Shown here: piece after piece, positions 47,668 through 59,612 of the stretch
How positions within the stretch are numbered: position 1 is the first letter of the stretch
How the letters are laid out: the number at the start of each line of letters is the position of its first letter
Assembly (NCBI RefSeq): GCF_036543075.1
Contig: NZ_JAZHPF010000005.1
Coordinates: 17,501-81,500 of the forward strand
Direction of reading: 5' to 3'
Length of the DNA stretch: 64,000 bases
Origin: Deinococcus sp. YIM 134068
GTDB lineage: Bacteria; Deinococcota; Deinococci; Deinococcales; Deinococcaceae
Notes under the pieces: generated by a model
Databases searched by the model: none
What the model was told of the DNA's origin: nothing
What the model saw: the letters and a program-made list of their open reading frames with translations, nothing else
Program-made: the position numbers and the translations under genes

Positions 47668-48086
47668 GCTGGCCCCACAGTGAGGGCGCGGAAGTAGGCG
47701 CGGGTCGCCTCCCCCACGTCGTCGGGCAGGGCGGAGAGGGGCCACCACGCGACCTCGGCGGCGTCGTCTCCGGCTCTGGGTGCCTCGCCCGTGTGCCGGG
47801 CCGTGTAGAGCACCGTCACCCACGCGACGACGTTCCCATCAGGGTATGTATGACGGTGCGCGTCCCCGCCGAAGACGCCGAGGAGAGTGAGAGATCCGGC
47901 GCTCACGCCCGTCTCCTCGCGCAACTCACGGCGGGCGGCGGCCTCCACCTCCTCGCCCACGCTCACGCCGCCGCCGGGGAAGTCCCAGAGTGCATTGTCG
48001 CCACGACGCACGAGCAGAACCTCTTCCCCGTCACGCAGCACCGCCACGCCCGCGCCGACCCGCTGGCGCACGCCATCCCCGCTCAT
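47664..48086 (-). CDS. Nudix hydrolase
   Basis: 140 aa. The Nudix box is [21 protein letters not shown] followed by TGV, fully conforming. [20 protein letters not shown] precedes it. Candidate substrates are (di)nucleoside polyphosphates or damaged nucleotides; Deinococcus is rich in such enzymes. ATG 48086 overlaps the hspR stop and its own stop overlaps the next ATG, so translation is probably coupled. Confidence 0.9.
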
Positions 48087-48826
48087 TCGCCCTCGTCCGC
48101 GTCCTTCCCGTCCTGTTTCTCCCCGTCCTGCGGCTCCTCCGGGGCGGGCAGGGTGCGCCAACTCGTCATCCGGTCGGTGATGTCCTGCTGGAGGCGGCGC
48201 ACATTGCCCTCCATCTGGAAGCGGGCACCCTCCAACTGGTGCCGCAGGCGCATGATCTCCTCGACCCCGGCGAGGTTGACGCCGAGTTCCTGGGTCAGCC
48301 GCCGGATTTCGCGCAGATGTTCGATGTCGCGCTCGGAGTACAGCCGCGTCTTGCCGCTGGAGCGACCGGGACGGATGAGCTGTTTGCGCTCGTACAGCCG
48401 CAGGGTTTGCGGGTGCATGTCCACGAGTTCGGCGGCGATGGAGATGACGTACACCGGGCGGTCCCTGGGGTCGGTTTTGCCGTCCGGCGCGGGAAGGGCC
48501 TGCGGCTTGGAGGCCCGCTCGCGCAACTCGTCCTCGATGCGCTCGATCTCGGCCTCGAACTCGCCCTGAAGGTCGTCCAGCTCGTGCTGGAGCCGCATGA
48601 CCTCCTCGACCCCGGCGAGATTGACGCCGAGTTCCTGGGTCAGCCGCCGGATTTCGCGCAGGTGCTCGATGTCGCGCTCGGAATACAGCCGCGTCTTGCC
48701 GCTGCTTCGCCCCGGACGGATCAGGCCCTTGCGTTCGTACAGCCGCAGGGTTTGCGGGTGCATGTCCACGAGTTCGGCGGCAACCGAGATCACATACACG
48801 GGGCGGTGTTTGGAGTCGGCGGCCAT
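48083..48826 (-). CDS. hspR: HspR-like repressor with two tandem MerR domains
   Basis: 247 aa. Two copies of an HspR-type winged-helix domain, residues 8-79 and 123-194: each reads [19 protein letters not shown], then [14 protein letters not shown] and [26 protein letters not shown]. The copies differ at 3 of 72 residues. HspR normally is a ~130-aa single-domain dimeric repressor of dnaK/clpB heat-shock operons. The ATG at 48826 is near a HAIR operator (48833-48853) and a TATACT box. Followed by overlapping Nudix and phosphatase genes. Confidence 0.9.
   Translation of the reverse strand: MAADSKHRPVYVISVAAELVDMHPQTLRLYERKGLIRPGRSSGKTRLYSERDIEHLREIRRLTQELGVNLAGVEEVMRLQHELDDLQGEFEAEIERIEDELRERASKPQALPAPDGKTDPRDRPVYVISIAAELVDMHPQTLRLYERKQLIRPGRSSGKTRLYSERDIEHLREIRRLTQELGVNLAGVEEIMRLRHQLEGARFQMEGNVRRLQQDITDRMTSWRTLPAPEEPQDGEKQDGKDADEGE
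48245..48805. repeat. Internal ~216-bp direct repeat in hspR
   Basis: 48245-48460 and 48590-48805 encode the two MerR domains, offset 345 bp. The DNA is nearly identical over long stretches, pointing to a recent in-frame duplication or gene conversion. Confidence 0.85.
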
Positions 48827-48832
48827 ATCTTG

Positions 48833-48853
48833 CTTGAGTATACCCGCCGCAAG
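48833..48853. promoter_or_regulatory. HAIR-type HspR operator over the hspR -10 box
   Basis: CTTGAGT (48833-48839), 7 nt, CCGCAAG (48847-48853): 12 of 14 positions fit the actinobacterial HAIR consensus CTTGAGT-N7-ACTCAAG. The left half overlaps the minus-strand -10 TATACT (48838-48843), predicting autorepression. Confidence 0.65.
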
Positions 48854-48997
48854 GATGTTGAATGGAGGGAAAGGTAAGGGGTGAGGGATTGGGGAAGAGG
48901 GAAAAACAGCAGGAGGGCCGGGGTGAGGGGGCGTGTGAGCGGCTCCATCGTCGAAAAGGGGCTTTGACCCTCCACGCTTCGTGAATGCCAGGCCCGC

Positions 48998-49041
48998 TTC
49001 ACCCCCTCCCGGCCTCCCCCCTCGAGGGAGAGGAGCGAAAA
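48998..49041. repeat. C-rich/G-rich hairpin repeat
   Basis: CACCCCCTCCCGGCCTCCCC then CTCGAGGGAGAGGAGCGAAAAG. Core-only relative of the dispersed element, in the hspR-peptidase divergent gap. Confidence 0.5.
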
Positions 49042-49065
49042 GAGAAGAGGCGTCCAAGCTCCTCT

Positions 49066-49095
49066 CCACTCACCACTTCCCACTGACCACTCACC
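49066..49095. repeat. 7-bp-period repeat, CCACTNN units
   Basis: Units CCACTCA, CCACTTC, CCACTGA, CCACTCA just upstream of the peptidase -10 box. Confidence 0.75.
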
Positions 49096-49110
49096 CTCTA
49101 TCATCCCCCC

Positions 49111-50520
<1,410 letters not shown>

Positions 50521-50598
50521 GGGAGATGGGGGCTGTCGCAACGGCGCGTAGCTACGGTGGCAAAGCGCGGGTGTTTGACGGTCGCCTTCCTGTGGACG

Positions 50599-50650
50599 CC
50601 ACGCCCGCTCACCCCCACCCAGCCTCCCCCCTCAAGGGGGAGGGGCAGAA
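50599..50650. repeat. C-rich/G-rich hairpin repeat
   Basis: CACCCCCACCCAGCCTCCCC then CCTCAAGGGGGAGGGGC in the peptidase-purN gap (202 nt, no gene seen). Confidence 0.5.
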
Positions 50651-50678
50651 GAAACGGCCCGTCCTCCTGTTCTCTTTT

Positions 50679-50708
50679 CCTACAGCCCACAACCCACGTC
50701 CTACATCC
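50679..50708. repeat. 7-bp-period repeat, CCYACNN units
   Basis: Units CCTACAG, CCCACAA, CCCACGT, CCTACAT immediately before the purN ribosome binding site. Confidence 0.75.
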
Positions 50709-50722
50709 GGCGCGGAGCGCCC

Positions 50723-51307
50723 ATGATCCTCGCCTTCCTCGCCTCCCACGGTGGCAGCGCGGCGCGGTTTCTCGCCTCCGCGTGTCGGGACGGGCGGCTC
50801 GACGCCGTGCCCGCCGCACTCGTCAGCAACAACAGCGGGTCGGCGGCACTCGCGTGGGCGCGTGAAGAGGGGCTGACGACGGCGCACCTGAGCGCGGCCA
50901 CGCACCCGGACCCGGAGGCGTTGGACGGGGCGATTCTCGATGTCCTGCGGGGGGCGGGGGCGGATACGGTGGTGCTGAGCGGGTACATGCGGGAACTGGG
51001 GCCGCGCGTGCTGGGGGCCTACGCGGGGCGGCTGCTCAACGTCCACCCCAGCCTGCTGCCCCGGCACGGCGGGCGGGGCATGTACGGGGACCGGGTACAC
51101 GCGGCGGTCCTCGCGGCGGGCGAGGCGGAGACGGGCGCGACCGTCCACCTCGTCACGGCGGGCATCGACGAGGGGCCGGTGCTGGCGCAGTCGCGGGTGG
51201 AGGTGCGGCCCGGCGACACCGTGGAGACGCTGCGGGCGCGCGTGCAGGCCACCGAGGGCGAGTTGCTGCTAAGCGCCCTGCAAAAGATGGCGGTGGGTTC
51301 AACTTGA
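50723..51307 (+). CDS. purN: Phosphoribosylglycinamide formyltransferase
   Basis: 194 aa. Uses 10-formyl-THF to formylate GAR in purine synthesis. Formyltransferase signature: [35 protein letters not shown] (active-site Asn/His), and [19 protein letters not shown] (catalytic Asp). CGGAG upstream is the Shine-Dalgarno. Its TGA overlaps the TTG start of the DUF402 gene. Confidence 0.93.
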   Translation: MILAFLASHGGSAARFLASACRDGRLDAVPAALVSNNSGSAALAWAREEGLTTAHLSAATHPDPEALDGAILDVLRGAGADTVVLSGYMRELGPRVLGAYAGRLLNVHPSLLPRHGGRGMYGDRVHAAVLAAGEAETGATVHLVTAGIDEGPVLAQSRVEVRPGDTVETLRARVQATEGELLLSALQKMAVGST

Positions 51308-51855
51308 AACGCAAGACGTTTGATCTCCGCCCCTGGTCGCGTGCCACCCGGCACAGCCAGACGGTCACGCACATTCCCGGCTTCGTCATCGTGGACTTCA
51401 TCGCCCACGAGGTCGCGCGGGTGCAGGACGTGACCTTTGGGGAGCGTACCCTGCGAATCCTGGCCGACGGCTACCGCTGGGTGCGCGTCCACCCCACAGG
51501 TGTTGGAGAGGGTGTGATGGGCGACGCCCTCACCGTCATGCTGGACGCCTCCGGGCAGCCCGCCCAACTGTACGTGGACATCCACGCGGGCGAGGGCCTG
51601 GGCGAAGACGGCTTTCCCTGGCACGACGACCTCTACCTCGATGTGATCGCCGACTGGCAGCCCGGCTGGCGGGTGAGCGAAACCCATATCATCGACGCCG
51701 ACGATCTGGAGGAGGCCGTGCGGGCGGGGCAGGTGACGCCGGAAATGGCCGAGGCCGCCTGGGCACACGCCCGCAAGGTGGAGCAGGAGTTGAGGGAGAG
51801 GAGGTATGGGCCGTTGGAGGTGGTGAGGAGGTATTTGGAGGACCCGTATACGTAA
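51304..51855 (+). CDS. DUF402 (nucleoside di/triphosphatase-like) protein
   Basis: 183 aa. DUF402 core: [56 protein letters not shown] and [20 protein letters not shown]. The family includes Ntdp-type nucleoside diphosphate phosphatases and 5-fluorocyclic-type hydrolases; substrate here unknown. Starts at TTG overlapping purN (TTGA) with GGTGGG as Shine-Dalgarno, so it is coupled to purN. Confidence 0.85.
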   Translation: MKRKTFDLRPWSRATRHSQTVTHIPGFVIVDFIAHEVARVQDVTFGERTLRILADGYRWVRVHPTGVGEGVMGDALTVMLDASGQPAQLYVDIHAGEGLGEDGFPWHDDLYLDVIADWQPGWRVSETHIIDADDLEEAVRAGQVTPEMAEAAWAHARKVEQELRERRYGPLEVVRRYLEDPYT

Positions 51856-51887
51856 GTCTGCTGAGTTTTTCCAAGTAGAATTCGCAT

Positions 51888-52712
51888 ATGTCGCCAGACG
51901 CCATCACGTTAGCAGGCATTGTCGCAGCTCTAAAATTCGCAGGCGATAACCCCATTCTCCAAAAAGTGCTGGGGCCAACCGCAGATTATGTTGGCAAGGA
52001 GCTTCAGGCTTGGACAGAGCGAAGATTGAGCAATTTTGCAAAAATAGTTGAAAATGCCAGCACCAAGCTAGGAGACGATCCTGGAGAGGGTGCTGTATCC
52101 CCTAAAGTCTTGAAGGGAATTCTTGATGATGGTTCTTTTATAGAAGATCGGCTCTCAACAGAATATTTTGGTGGTGTTCTTGCTTCCTCTTATACTTCAA
52201 ATGCCCGTGACGACCGTGGGGCGACTTTCACTGCTCTATTGGGGAGACTATCGAGCTATCAAATACGCGCCCACTACGTCTTTTACGCAACTCTTTACCA
52301 GAACGCCAGAGGAGTGCCTTCAAATTTTGCAGATTACCAAGAGACTTTGAAATTTAGGTCGTTTATACCGATTCTCGAATTCTACGATGCTATGGGATTG
52401 ACCGCAGAGGAAGTAGAGCAAGGAATAACGAGCCATTTATACGGAGGACTTGTGAGAGAAGGTTTGATTGGCAGTTGGTATTCACAGAACCCCGCCGAAG
52501 TTTTACTTGCATATGCAGGACCATACGGCTACACAGCAGAAATGGGACATGGTGTAGTTTGGCAACCATCACTACTCGGTGCAGAGCTGTTCCTCTGGGC
52601 ACTTGGAGCCGGAAAAAAGCCCGTTTCAGATTTTTTAGAAGTATCTTTAGAACTTCCAAGCGGTCAGGATTTGTCTCTCCCGATGAGTTCTCGGATTTTA
52701 TCTGGACAATAG
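51888..52712 (+). CDS. AT-rich DUF4393/Abi-alpha-like protein
   Basis: 274 aa. Strongly AT-rich compared with both sides, so probably acquired. The N-terminal part (AGDNPILQKVLGPTADYVGK; RRLSNFAKIVENASTKLGDD) and SPKVLKGILDDGSFIEDRLS, then YFGGVLASSYTSNARDDRGA resemble the Abi-alpha/DUF4393 family, associated with abortive infection. TAGAAT lies 6 nt before the ATG. It stands alone after DUF402 and ends at a strong convergent hairpin. The assignment is by pattern only. Confidence 0.6.
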   Translation: MSPDAITLAGIVAALKFAGDNPILQKVLGPTADYVGKELQAWTERRLSNFAKIVENASTKLGDDPGEGAVSPKVLKGILDDGSFIEDRLSTEYFGGVLASSYTSNARDDRGATFTALLGRLSSYQIRAHYVFYATLYQNARGVPSNFADYQETLKFRSFIPILEFYDAMGLTAEEVEQGITSHLYGGLVREGLIGSWYSQNPAEVLLAYAGPYGYTAEMGHGVVWQPSLLGAELFLWALGAGKKPVSDFLEVSLELPSGQDLSLPMSSRILSGQ

Positions 52713-52766
52713 GCCCGAGTGGTATGAAGTACACTCCTGTAAACCGCACATAGGGCAAACATAGAA

Positions 52767-52803
52767 AGACGGTTGGATGGTCATTGTGACCACCCGACCG
52801 TCT
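52767..52803. terminator. Bidirectional 17-bp-stem hairpin
   Basis: Arms 52767-52783 and 52787-52803 (AGACGGTTGGATGGTCA versus TGACCACCCGACCGTCT) pair over 17 positions including two G-U pairs, with a TTG loop. It lies between convergent genes. Confidence 0.7.
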
Positions 52804-52819
52804 CCTCATGCTCAGCGAT

Positions 52820-53095
52820 CTACCTGCAAGCGTTGTAAATCCAAGCCGTATTCGCCGCGCCGCTCCCCTGCTGCACGGCCTGCATGAGCAGGGCACCGTC
52901 GGGGACGTTGCGGGGCGTGCTGCCCGTCGCAATGCCGAAGGTGCAGTTGCTCGTGTCCAGCCGCACGACCTGAGCCGCAACCCCTCGCTGGGCGCTGGCG
53001 TTGCCGTACTGCTGCACGAACATCCCGCCGCCAAAGGCGAGGCCGACGAGGGCGACGAGCTTCCAGCGCTGGACCTGCTTCTGAAGGTCTTCCAT
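52820..53095 (-). CDS. Small exported/anchored hypothetical protein
   Basis: 91 aa. N-terminal [20 protein letters not shown] starts a signal anchor ([15 protein letters not shown]). The mature part ([44 protein letters not shown]) has two Cys that could pair. TATAGT lies 6 nt before the ATG. It is divergent from the tRNA-Ser gene. Family unknown. Confidence 0.65.
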   Translation of the reverse strand: MEDLQKQVQRWKLVALVGLAFGGGMFVQQYGNASAQRGVAAQVVRLDTSNCTFGIATGSTPRNVPDGALLMQAVQQGSGAANTAWIYNACR

Positions 53096-53240
53096 CTGCC
53101 CACTATAGGGACCCGCCCGCCGCGTCCTTTCCCGGTTAAATGCTGGCGAAAGACCCGTCGTAAGATTCCTGCTCGGAGGGCCTGAACACGCGGCATTCCC
53201 GCGCGTGCGGCAGTCTCTGCCAGACTCCCGGCATCCCCGT

Positions 53241-53269
53241 TTGATTTTCCCGCCTTCCTCCGCTACTCT
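53241..53269 (+). promoter_or_regulatory. Promoter of tRNA-Ser
   Basis: TTGATT (53241-53246), 17-nt spacer, TACTCT (53264-53269), 10 nt before the tRNA 5' end. Confidence 0.7.
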
Positions 53270-53279
53270 GCTCTGCGCT

Positions 53280-53369
53280 GGAACGGTGTCCGAGTGGTTG
53301 AAGGAGCACGCCTGGAAAGTGTGTAACGGGGCAACCTGTTCGAGAGTTCGAATCTCTCCCGTTCCGCCA
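53280..53369 (+). tRNA. tRNA-Ser (GGA anticodon)
   Basis: Class II tRNA, 90 nt with encoded CCA. Acceptor GGAACGG pairs with CCGTTCC; discriminator G; D-arm TCCGAGTGGTTGAAGGA; anticodon loop CTGGAAA (anticodon GGA); long variable arm AACGGGGCAACCTGTT; T-arm GAGAGTTCGAATCTCTC. Reads UCC/UCU codons. Confidence 0.97.
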
Positions 53370-53378
53370 GCATAGAGA

Positions 53379-53412
53379 GAGGGCCGCCTTCCCACCCGGA
53401 AGCGCGGCCCTC
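53379..53412. terminator. Long hairpin after tRNA-Ser
   Basis: GAGGGCCGC (53379-53387) with GCGGCCCTC (53404-53412), plus an inner CTTCC/GGAAG stem. It separates convergent tRNA-Ser and the MFS gene; no strong U-tract. Confidence 0.55.
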
Positions 53413-53428
53413 ACCCTTTGCCCCTTCC

Positions 53429-54610
53429 CTACCCCTTCCCCACCCTCCACGCGCTCACCAGCGGCAGCAGCGCCAGCACGGCGCAGGCGTGGGCGAGGAC
53501 GGGAAAGCCCGCGCGGGCGATGACGAGGCCGCCGACGAGGGTGCCCACCCCGGCGACGACGTAGCCCAGCCCATCGGTCACACCCTGCGCGGCGGGATAG
53601 CGGGCCAGCGCCTTGCTGCCGGAGACGAAGGCGAGGTTCCACCCGAGGCCGAGGACGAACATGCTGACCCCCAGCCACGCGGTTCCCGGCAGCGGCGCGG
53701 TGAGGGCGGCGAGGACGAGGAGCAGCGCGCCGCCGATGTACCCGAACCTCAGCCCCAGACGGTCGATCAGCGGCCCGGTGAGCCACCCGAAGGCGAACAT
53801 GCCCGCGATGTGCCCGGAGATCAGCGCGGCGACGCCCGTATGGTCCACCCCCGCGTGGTGCGCCCGCAGCGGCGTGAGGCTCATCAGCGTGACCATCACC
53901 CCCTGCGCGGTGGCGAGGGCGAGGGCGGTGGAGCGGACACCGGGAACGGCGAAGGCGGCGCGGACGGAAAGCCGGGCCTGGGTGGAGAGTTGCGCGGGAG
54001 ACCGCACGGGCACCCACGCCAGCATCAGGAGGGCCGCCACCCCGAGCAGCCCCCCACCGACGAGCCACCCGGCGACCTCGGCGGAGGTGCCGAGGCGGGA
54101 ACCCAGCGTCTCCACCACGCCAGAGAAGCCCGTCATCACGAACGCGCCGAACACACTCATCAGCATCAGGAGGCCGAGGGCCGTGCCGCGCCGCGATTCC
54201 GGCACGCTCTCGGCGGCGGCGTAGCGGGCCTGCTGGTAGCCGCCCTGCGCCGCGCCCATCAGCACCGCCCCGAGGAGGAAGACGGGGGTGACACTCGCCC
54301 GCGCTCCCGCGAAGCCGACGACCGCGCCCGCCGCCCCCAGCGCGAAGGCCACCCCCAGCCCCAGCCGCCGCCCCGCCCGCAGCATCAGCGCCCCGAACAG
54401 CCCCGCCGAGAGCGCCGCCGACGCGCTGATCAGGGTGCTCGGCAGCCCCGTCAGACTCTCGCGCCCCAGCCCGCTCATCACGAGGGAGGCGAGGATGGTG
54501 CTGACGGTCGTCGCGCCCGTGGCGAGCGCCTGCGCCACATACAGGGGAGCGAGCCGTCCTAGCGGGAGGGCCGTGGAAGATGCTGGAGGAACGTGGGCGC
54601 GGTCGCTCAT
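53429..54610 (-). CDS. Major facilitator superfamily transporter
   Basis: 393 aa with about 12 TM segments. GLFGALMLRAGRRLGLGVAF is the loop-2 motif; RYAAAESVPESRRGTALGLL is the loop between TM4 and TM5. Drug/sugar efflux-type MFS without recognised substrate. No good Shine-Dalgarno or close -10 is seen at the ATG (54610); a GCTGG heptad array lies right before it, downstream of the B12-binding protein gene. Confidence 0.88.
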   Translation of the reverse strand: MSDRAHVPPASSTALPLGRLAPLYVAQALATGATTVSTILASLVMSGLGRESLTGLPSTLISASAALSAGLFGALMLRAGRRLGLGVAFALGAAGAVVGFAGARASVTPVFLLGAVLMGAAQGGYQQARYAAAESVPESRRGTALGLLMLMSVFGAFVMTGFSGVVETLGSRLGTSAEVAGWLVGGGLLGVAALLMLAWVPVRSPAQLSTQARLSVRAAFAVPGVRSTALALATAQGVMVTLMSLTPLRAHHAGVDHTGVAALISGHIAGMFAFGWLTGPLIDRLGLRFGYIGGALLLVLAALTAPLPGTAWLGVSMFVLGLGWNLAFVSGSKALARYPAAQGVTDGLGYVVAGVGTLVGGLVIARAGFPVLAHACAVLALLPLVSAWRVGKG

Positions 54611-54628
54611 GCCGCCGCTCTGTGGGTT

Positions 54629-54659
54629 GCTGGCGGCTGGAAGCTGGCCGCTGGCCGCT
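54629..54659. repeat. 7-bp-period repeat, GCTGGNN units
   Basis: Units GCTGGCG, GCTGGAA, GCTGGCC, GCTGGCC and partial GCT, between the B12-binding gene stop and the MFS start. Confidence 0.75.
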
Positions 54660-54665
54660 CCTCCC

Positions 54666-55085
<420 letters not shown>

Positions 55086-55182
55086 CTGTCCTGCCTCCTA
55101 ACGGTCGTTTGGGGGCATTGTACGGGGTTAGGGGGCGGTCAGCTCTCAGGCGCGCGTCAGGCAGGAGCGGAACACTGGGAGG

Positions 55183-56313
55183 ATGCGCTTCTTCCTGCTC
55201 CTGGGTCTGACTCTGGTAAGTGCCGCCGCCGCACCTTCCCCCGCGCCAGTCCAAACCGTAAGTCATCCGAACGCCCGGACAGCCTTTTACGTGGACCGTC
55301 AGCGCGCGGTGGCAGTGGACTACGACGGCGCAGCAGCCGTGCTGGTGCCCCGGCAGAGTTCGCCCCGCGCGGTGAAGTTCCGTGGCAACAGCAAGTTACG
55401 CTCGCCAATCGTCACGCCGGAGGGTCGCATCTTGGCCGTGCAACTCGACTTTGACCGCTGTCAGGTCGTGGTGTGGGACGTGACGGCGGGGCGGAAGGTG
55501 ACGGCGTTGGAGGGTGCCCTCACGCGGGTCCTGGCCTGTGGACAGGACACCGAGTTCATCTTCGACATCAGCTTCACACCGGATGGCCGCTTCCTGCTGT
55601 CTGCCGACCAGACGGGTCTGCGCCGTTGGGACGCGCGAACGGGAAGGCTACTGGAAAACGTTTCGGGAAAGTTCCTCAGCCTGAACGTCAGCCCGGACGG
55701 GCGCTCGGTGGTGACGGTCGGGGAGGGACGGCGGGTGGAAATCTGGACTGCCGACCTCGCCCGCCGATTCAAGAGCCTGCCGACGCAGCCCGTCGACTGT
55801 CTGCGTGGCTCAGGCGGTCCCTGGCCGGGTGAGCTGAGCTGGAGCGCCGACAGCACGAAGCTCGCCTACTCCTGCGAACGGGAGGTCAGGGTCTGGAACG
55901 TCGCCGCCGGGGGCCTGCGGATTCTGAAGCGCGAGGGCAAACGCGACGCGCCCGACGCCCCGACGTTCAGCCCGGACGGACGGTTCGTGGTAGCGGGCGA
56001 ATATCAGTCCGGCGTGGCGATTTGGCAGACAGGCAACGGCCAGCGGGTCGCTCAGATCGACATGCCCGCCCCCGAGGTTCAGGTCACGGATGTGACGGTG
56101 GGACCCGGCAACACTCTCTTCGTGGCCTGCAGCGACGGGCGCGTGACCCTGCACGACTTGGAGCGGCGGGGAAACCTCTTGACGACCTACGAGCCGTTCA
56201 CGAAGACCCGACCGAACGCCTGGCTCAGCCTGGCCGTCAGCCGGGACTGGGGCTGGCTGGCCGTCGCGTCGGCGGATGGTCGGCTGAACGTCTACGCCCT
56301 GCCGGGAAACTGA
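55183..56313 (+). CDS. Secreted WD40-like beta-propeller protein
   Basis: 376 aa. Signal peptide (MRFFLLLGLTLVSAAAAPSP), then about seven propeller blades with WD-type ends (VVVWDVTAG; GLRRWDARTGRL; RVEIWTADL; EVRVWNVAAGG; GVAIWQTGNG; RVTLHDLERRG). Probably a periplasmic scaffold; partner unknown. A GGGAGG abuts the ATG; AACACT lies 6 nt upstream, so a leaderless start is possible. Confidence 0.8.
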   Translation: MRFFLLLGLTLVSAAAAPSPAPVQTVSHPNARTAFYVDRQRAVAVDYDGAAAVLVPRQSSPRAVKFRGNSKLRSPIVTPEGRILAVQLDFDRCQVVVWDVTAGRKVTALEGALTRVLACGQDTEFIFDISFTPDGRFLLSADQTGLRRWDARTGRLLENVSGKFLSLNVSPDGRSVVTVGEGRRVEIWTADLARRFKSLPTQPVDCLRGSGGPWPGELSWSADSTKLAYSCEREVRVWNVAAGGLRILKREGKRDAPDAPTFSPDGRFVVAGEYQSGVAIWQTGNGQRVAQIDMPAPEVQVTDVTVGPGNTLFVACSDGRVTLHDLERRGNLLTTYEPFTKTRPNAWLSLAVSRDWGWLAVASADGRLNVYALPGN

Positions 56314-56320
56314 GCCGGGG

Positions 56321-57763
<1,443 letters not shown>

Positions 57764-57897
57764 GGGGGACAGGATACGAGGTGAAATGAGTTCCGCCGGT
57801 TCCGCTTCTGCCTCAGTGGGAAGCGGACTACCCCCAAACGTTCAGAGCACAGCTCAGCTCGTTACCGCGTAGAACACCTCAGCGCCTGATGCCCGCC

Positions 57898-58557
57898 TCA
57901 AAGCCGCTGCACCAGCAGGGGCGTCGTCGTGGGCTGCTCGCTGCCACCGGGCGGCTCCACGCTCACCGCCACCGTCGCGCCCGCCGGGAGGCCCGCGAAC
58001 AGGAAGCCCTGCCCCTCGAACAGCCCGAGCGAGACGGGCACCCCGTCCCGAACCTGCCACGCCTGATAGACCCGGCCCGTCTCCGCAGGCTGCGAGAGGT
58101 ATACGTACGCCCGGCCATCCGGCAGGCGCACGAGCTGGCCGAGGTCGTTTCCGTCCGCCTGAAGGGGCTGGGTGATTGCGCCGGGGGTGTCCGCGTAGCG
58201 GCGGAGTGGGTCGTCCTCTGGCCGCAGCACGAAGAAGAGGGCGAGGGCCGCCGCCAGCCCCAGCGCGGCGAGGGGAAGCCAGAGACGCCTCGGCCTCCGC
58301 TCGATGGGTGGGGCAACCGGCGCGGCGGGTCTCGGCACCTCCGCGCGCAGGCGGGCCAGCAACCGCTCCTCGGCCCCGTCGGGCACGGGCGGCTGCGGCA
58401 GCGTCTCGGCGAGGGCGGTCAGCGCCTCCAGGTCAGCGTCTACCCCGGCGCGCAGGGCGGGGTCGGCGGCGAGCGCGGCGTGGACGCGGGCCTCCTCCTC
58501 GGGGGGCAGCAGGCCGAGGGCGTAGGCGGTGAGCTGGTCGCGGTCGGGTTGGGTCAC
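57898..58557 (-). CDS. Anti-sigma factor (RskA-like)
   Basis: 219 aa. N-terminal anti-sigma domain (DQLTAYALGLLPPEEEARVH), one TM helix (LWLPLAALGLAAALALFFVL, about 92-111), and an RskA-type extracytoplasmic domain (RAYVYLSQPAETGRVYQAWQ; VSLGLFEGQGFLFAGLPAGA). It binds the adjacent sigma factor. GTG overlaps the sigma stop (GTGA). Confidence 0.9.
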   Translation of the reverse strand: MTQPDRDQLTAYALGLLPPEEEARVHAALAADPALRAGVDADLEALTALAETLPQPPVPDGAEERLLARLRAEVPRPAAPVAPPIERRPRRLWLPLAALGLAAALALFFVLRPEDDPLRRYADTPGAITQPLQADGNDLGQLVRLPDGRAYVYLSQPAETGRVYQAWQVRDGVPVSLGLFEGQGFLFAGLPAGATVAVSVEPPGGSEQPTTTPLLVQRL

Positions 58558-59150
58558 GGGCGCTCACCTCCTTCCAGGGCGTCCGGTGCAGTCGGGTTCT
58601 CGTTCTGCTTGCGCCCGCCCAGGGACACGCGCATCCGGTCCAGGGCCGCGCGCAGGCGGGACTTGACGGTGCCCACGGGCAGCCCGGTCAGGGTCGCCAG
58701 CTCCGAGTGGGAGTGACCCCGGTAGTAGGCGAGTTCCACCAGCTCGCGCTGGGCGGGATCGAGTGCCGCCACGGCGCGGGCGGCGAGCACACGGTCGGTC
58801 GGATCGGGGGCGCTGATGGGCGCGTCCCAGTCCTCCAGTTCCAGGGCCGTGTCGGGGCGGTCGCGCAACTCTTGCAGGAAGCGGTGGTGGGCGATGCTCA
58901 CCAGCCAGGTCTTGACACTCGCGCGGGAGGGATCGAAGCGGGCCGCGTGCCGCCACGCGTTCATGAAGGCGTCCTGCACGCACGTTTCCACGTCGTCGCG
59001 CTGACGCAGCATCCGGTGGCCGAGGGCGTAGAGCAGCCGGGCGTGGCGGCGATGGAGTTCCCGCAGAGCGTCCTCGTGCCCGCCCGCCATCGCCTGAATC
59101 AGCGCCTCGTCGGGGAGGGTGCCGTCGTCGGGCGGTGGAGGCGGCGTCAT
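58554..59150 (-). CDS. ECF-type RNA polymerase sigma factor
   Basis: 198 aa. Region 2 (ELHRRHARLLYALGHRMLRQ; DVETCVQDAFMNAWRHAARF) and region 4 (RELVELAYYRGHSHSELATL; LPVGTVKSRLRAALDRMRVS). Partner of the downstream anti-sigma factor, so activity is likely released by an envelope signal. TAGGCT lies 12 nt before the ATG. Confidence 0.93.
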   Translation of the reverse strand: MTPPPPPDDGTLPDEALIQAMAGGHEDALRELHRRHARLLYALGHRMLRQRDDVETCVQDAFMNAWRHAARFDPSRASVKTWLVSIAHHRFLQELRDRPDTALELEDWDAPISAPDPTDRVLAARAVAALDPAQRELVELAYYRGHSHSELATLTGLPVGTVKSRLRAALDRMRVSLGGRKQNENPTAPDALEGGERP

Positions 59151-59204
59151 GGAGTCCAGCGCAGCCTAGCAGGGGAAGGCGGGGTATGTCAGCCGGACGG
59201 TGGC

Positions 59205-59441
59205 TCAGGCGCGGGGCCTATGCGCCGCCCCCTCGGGAGGCAGGACGGGAACGGGGGCGACCACCTCCGGCCCGCTGTCCAGCCCCCGGCGCACTTCGTC
59301 CGTCACGGCACTCGTGCTCCGGCGGAACTCGCGCAGGCCCTGGCCGAGACTCTTGCCGAGTTCCGGCAGTTTGCGTGGCCCGAAGACGATCAGGGCGGCG
59401 AGCAGAAGGAGGAGCAGTTCCGGCGCACCGATGTTGGGCAT
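59205..59441 (-). CDS. Second TatA/E-type translocase subunit
   Basis: 78 aa. MPNIGAPELLLLLLAALIVF, FGPRKLPELGKSLGQGLREF is nearly the same as the protein at 34934-35221, so the two are paralogs; the tail is shorter and lacks VTPQ repeats. AGGAGAACCC precedes the ATG. Confidence 0.9.
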   Translation of the reverse strand: MPNIGAPELLLLLLAALIVFGPRKLPELGKSLGQGLREFRRSTSAVTDEVRRGLDSGPEVVAPVPVLPPEGAAHRPRA

Positions 59442-59612
59442 GGGTTCTCCTGGGGGTGAGAGGCGGAGTGTGGCGCGTTCCTCCTGGGAGAGTGGGGAAC
59501 GCTCACCCGGCCTTATGCGGCCCGTCCCGGTTTGGATGACCCATGCCCCCCATTTCCCCACTCTCTCAAGGTTCGCTGAGGACGCCGAAGCGACGGCGCT
59601 ACACTGCCCGCC

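Noticed and set aside
48245..48805. Two separate hspR genes or assembly duplication
   Set aside because: The domains are joined in one frame by a 43-residue linker with its own sequence, and the copies differ at several bases, arguing for a real fusion.
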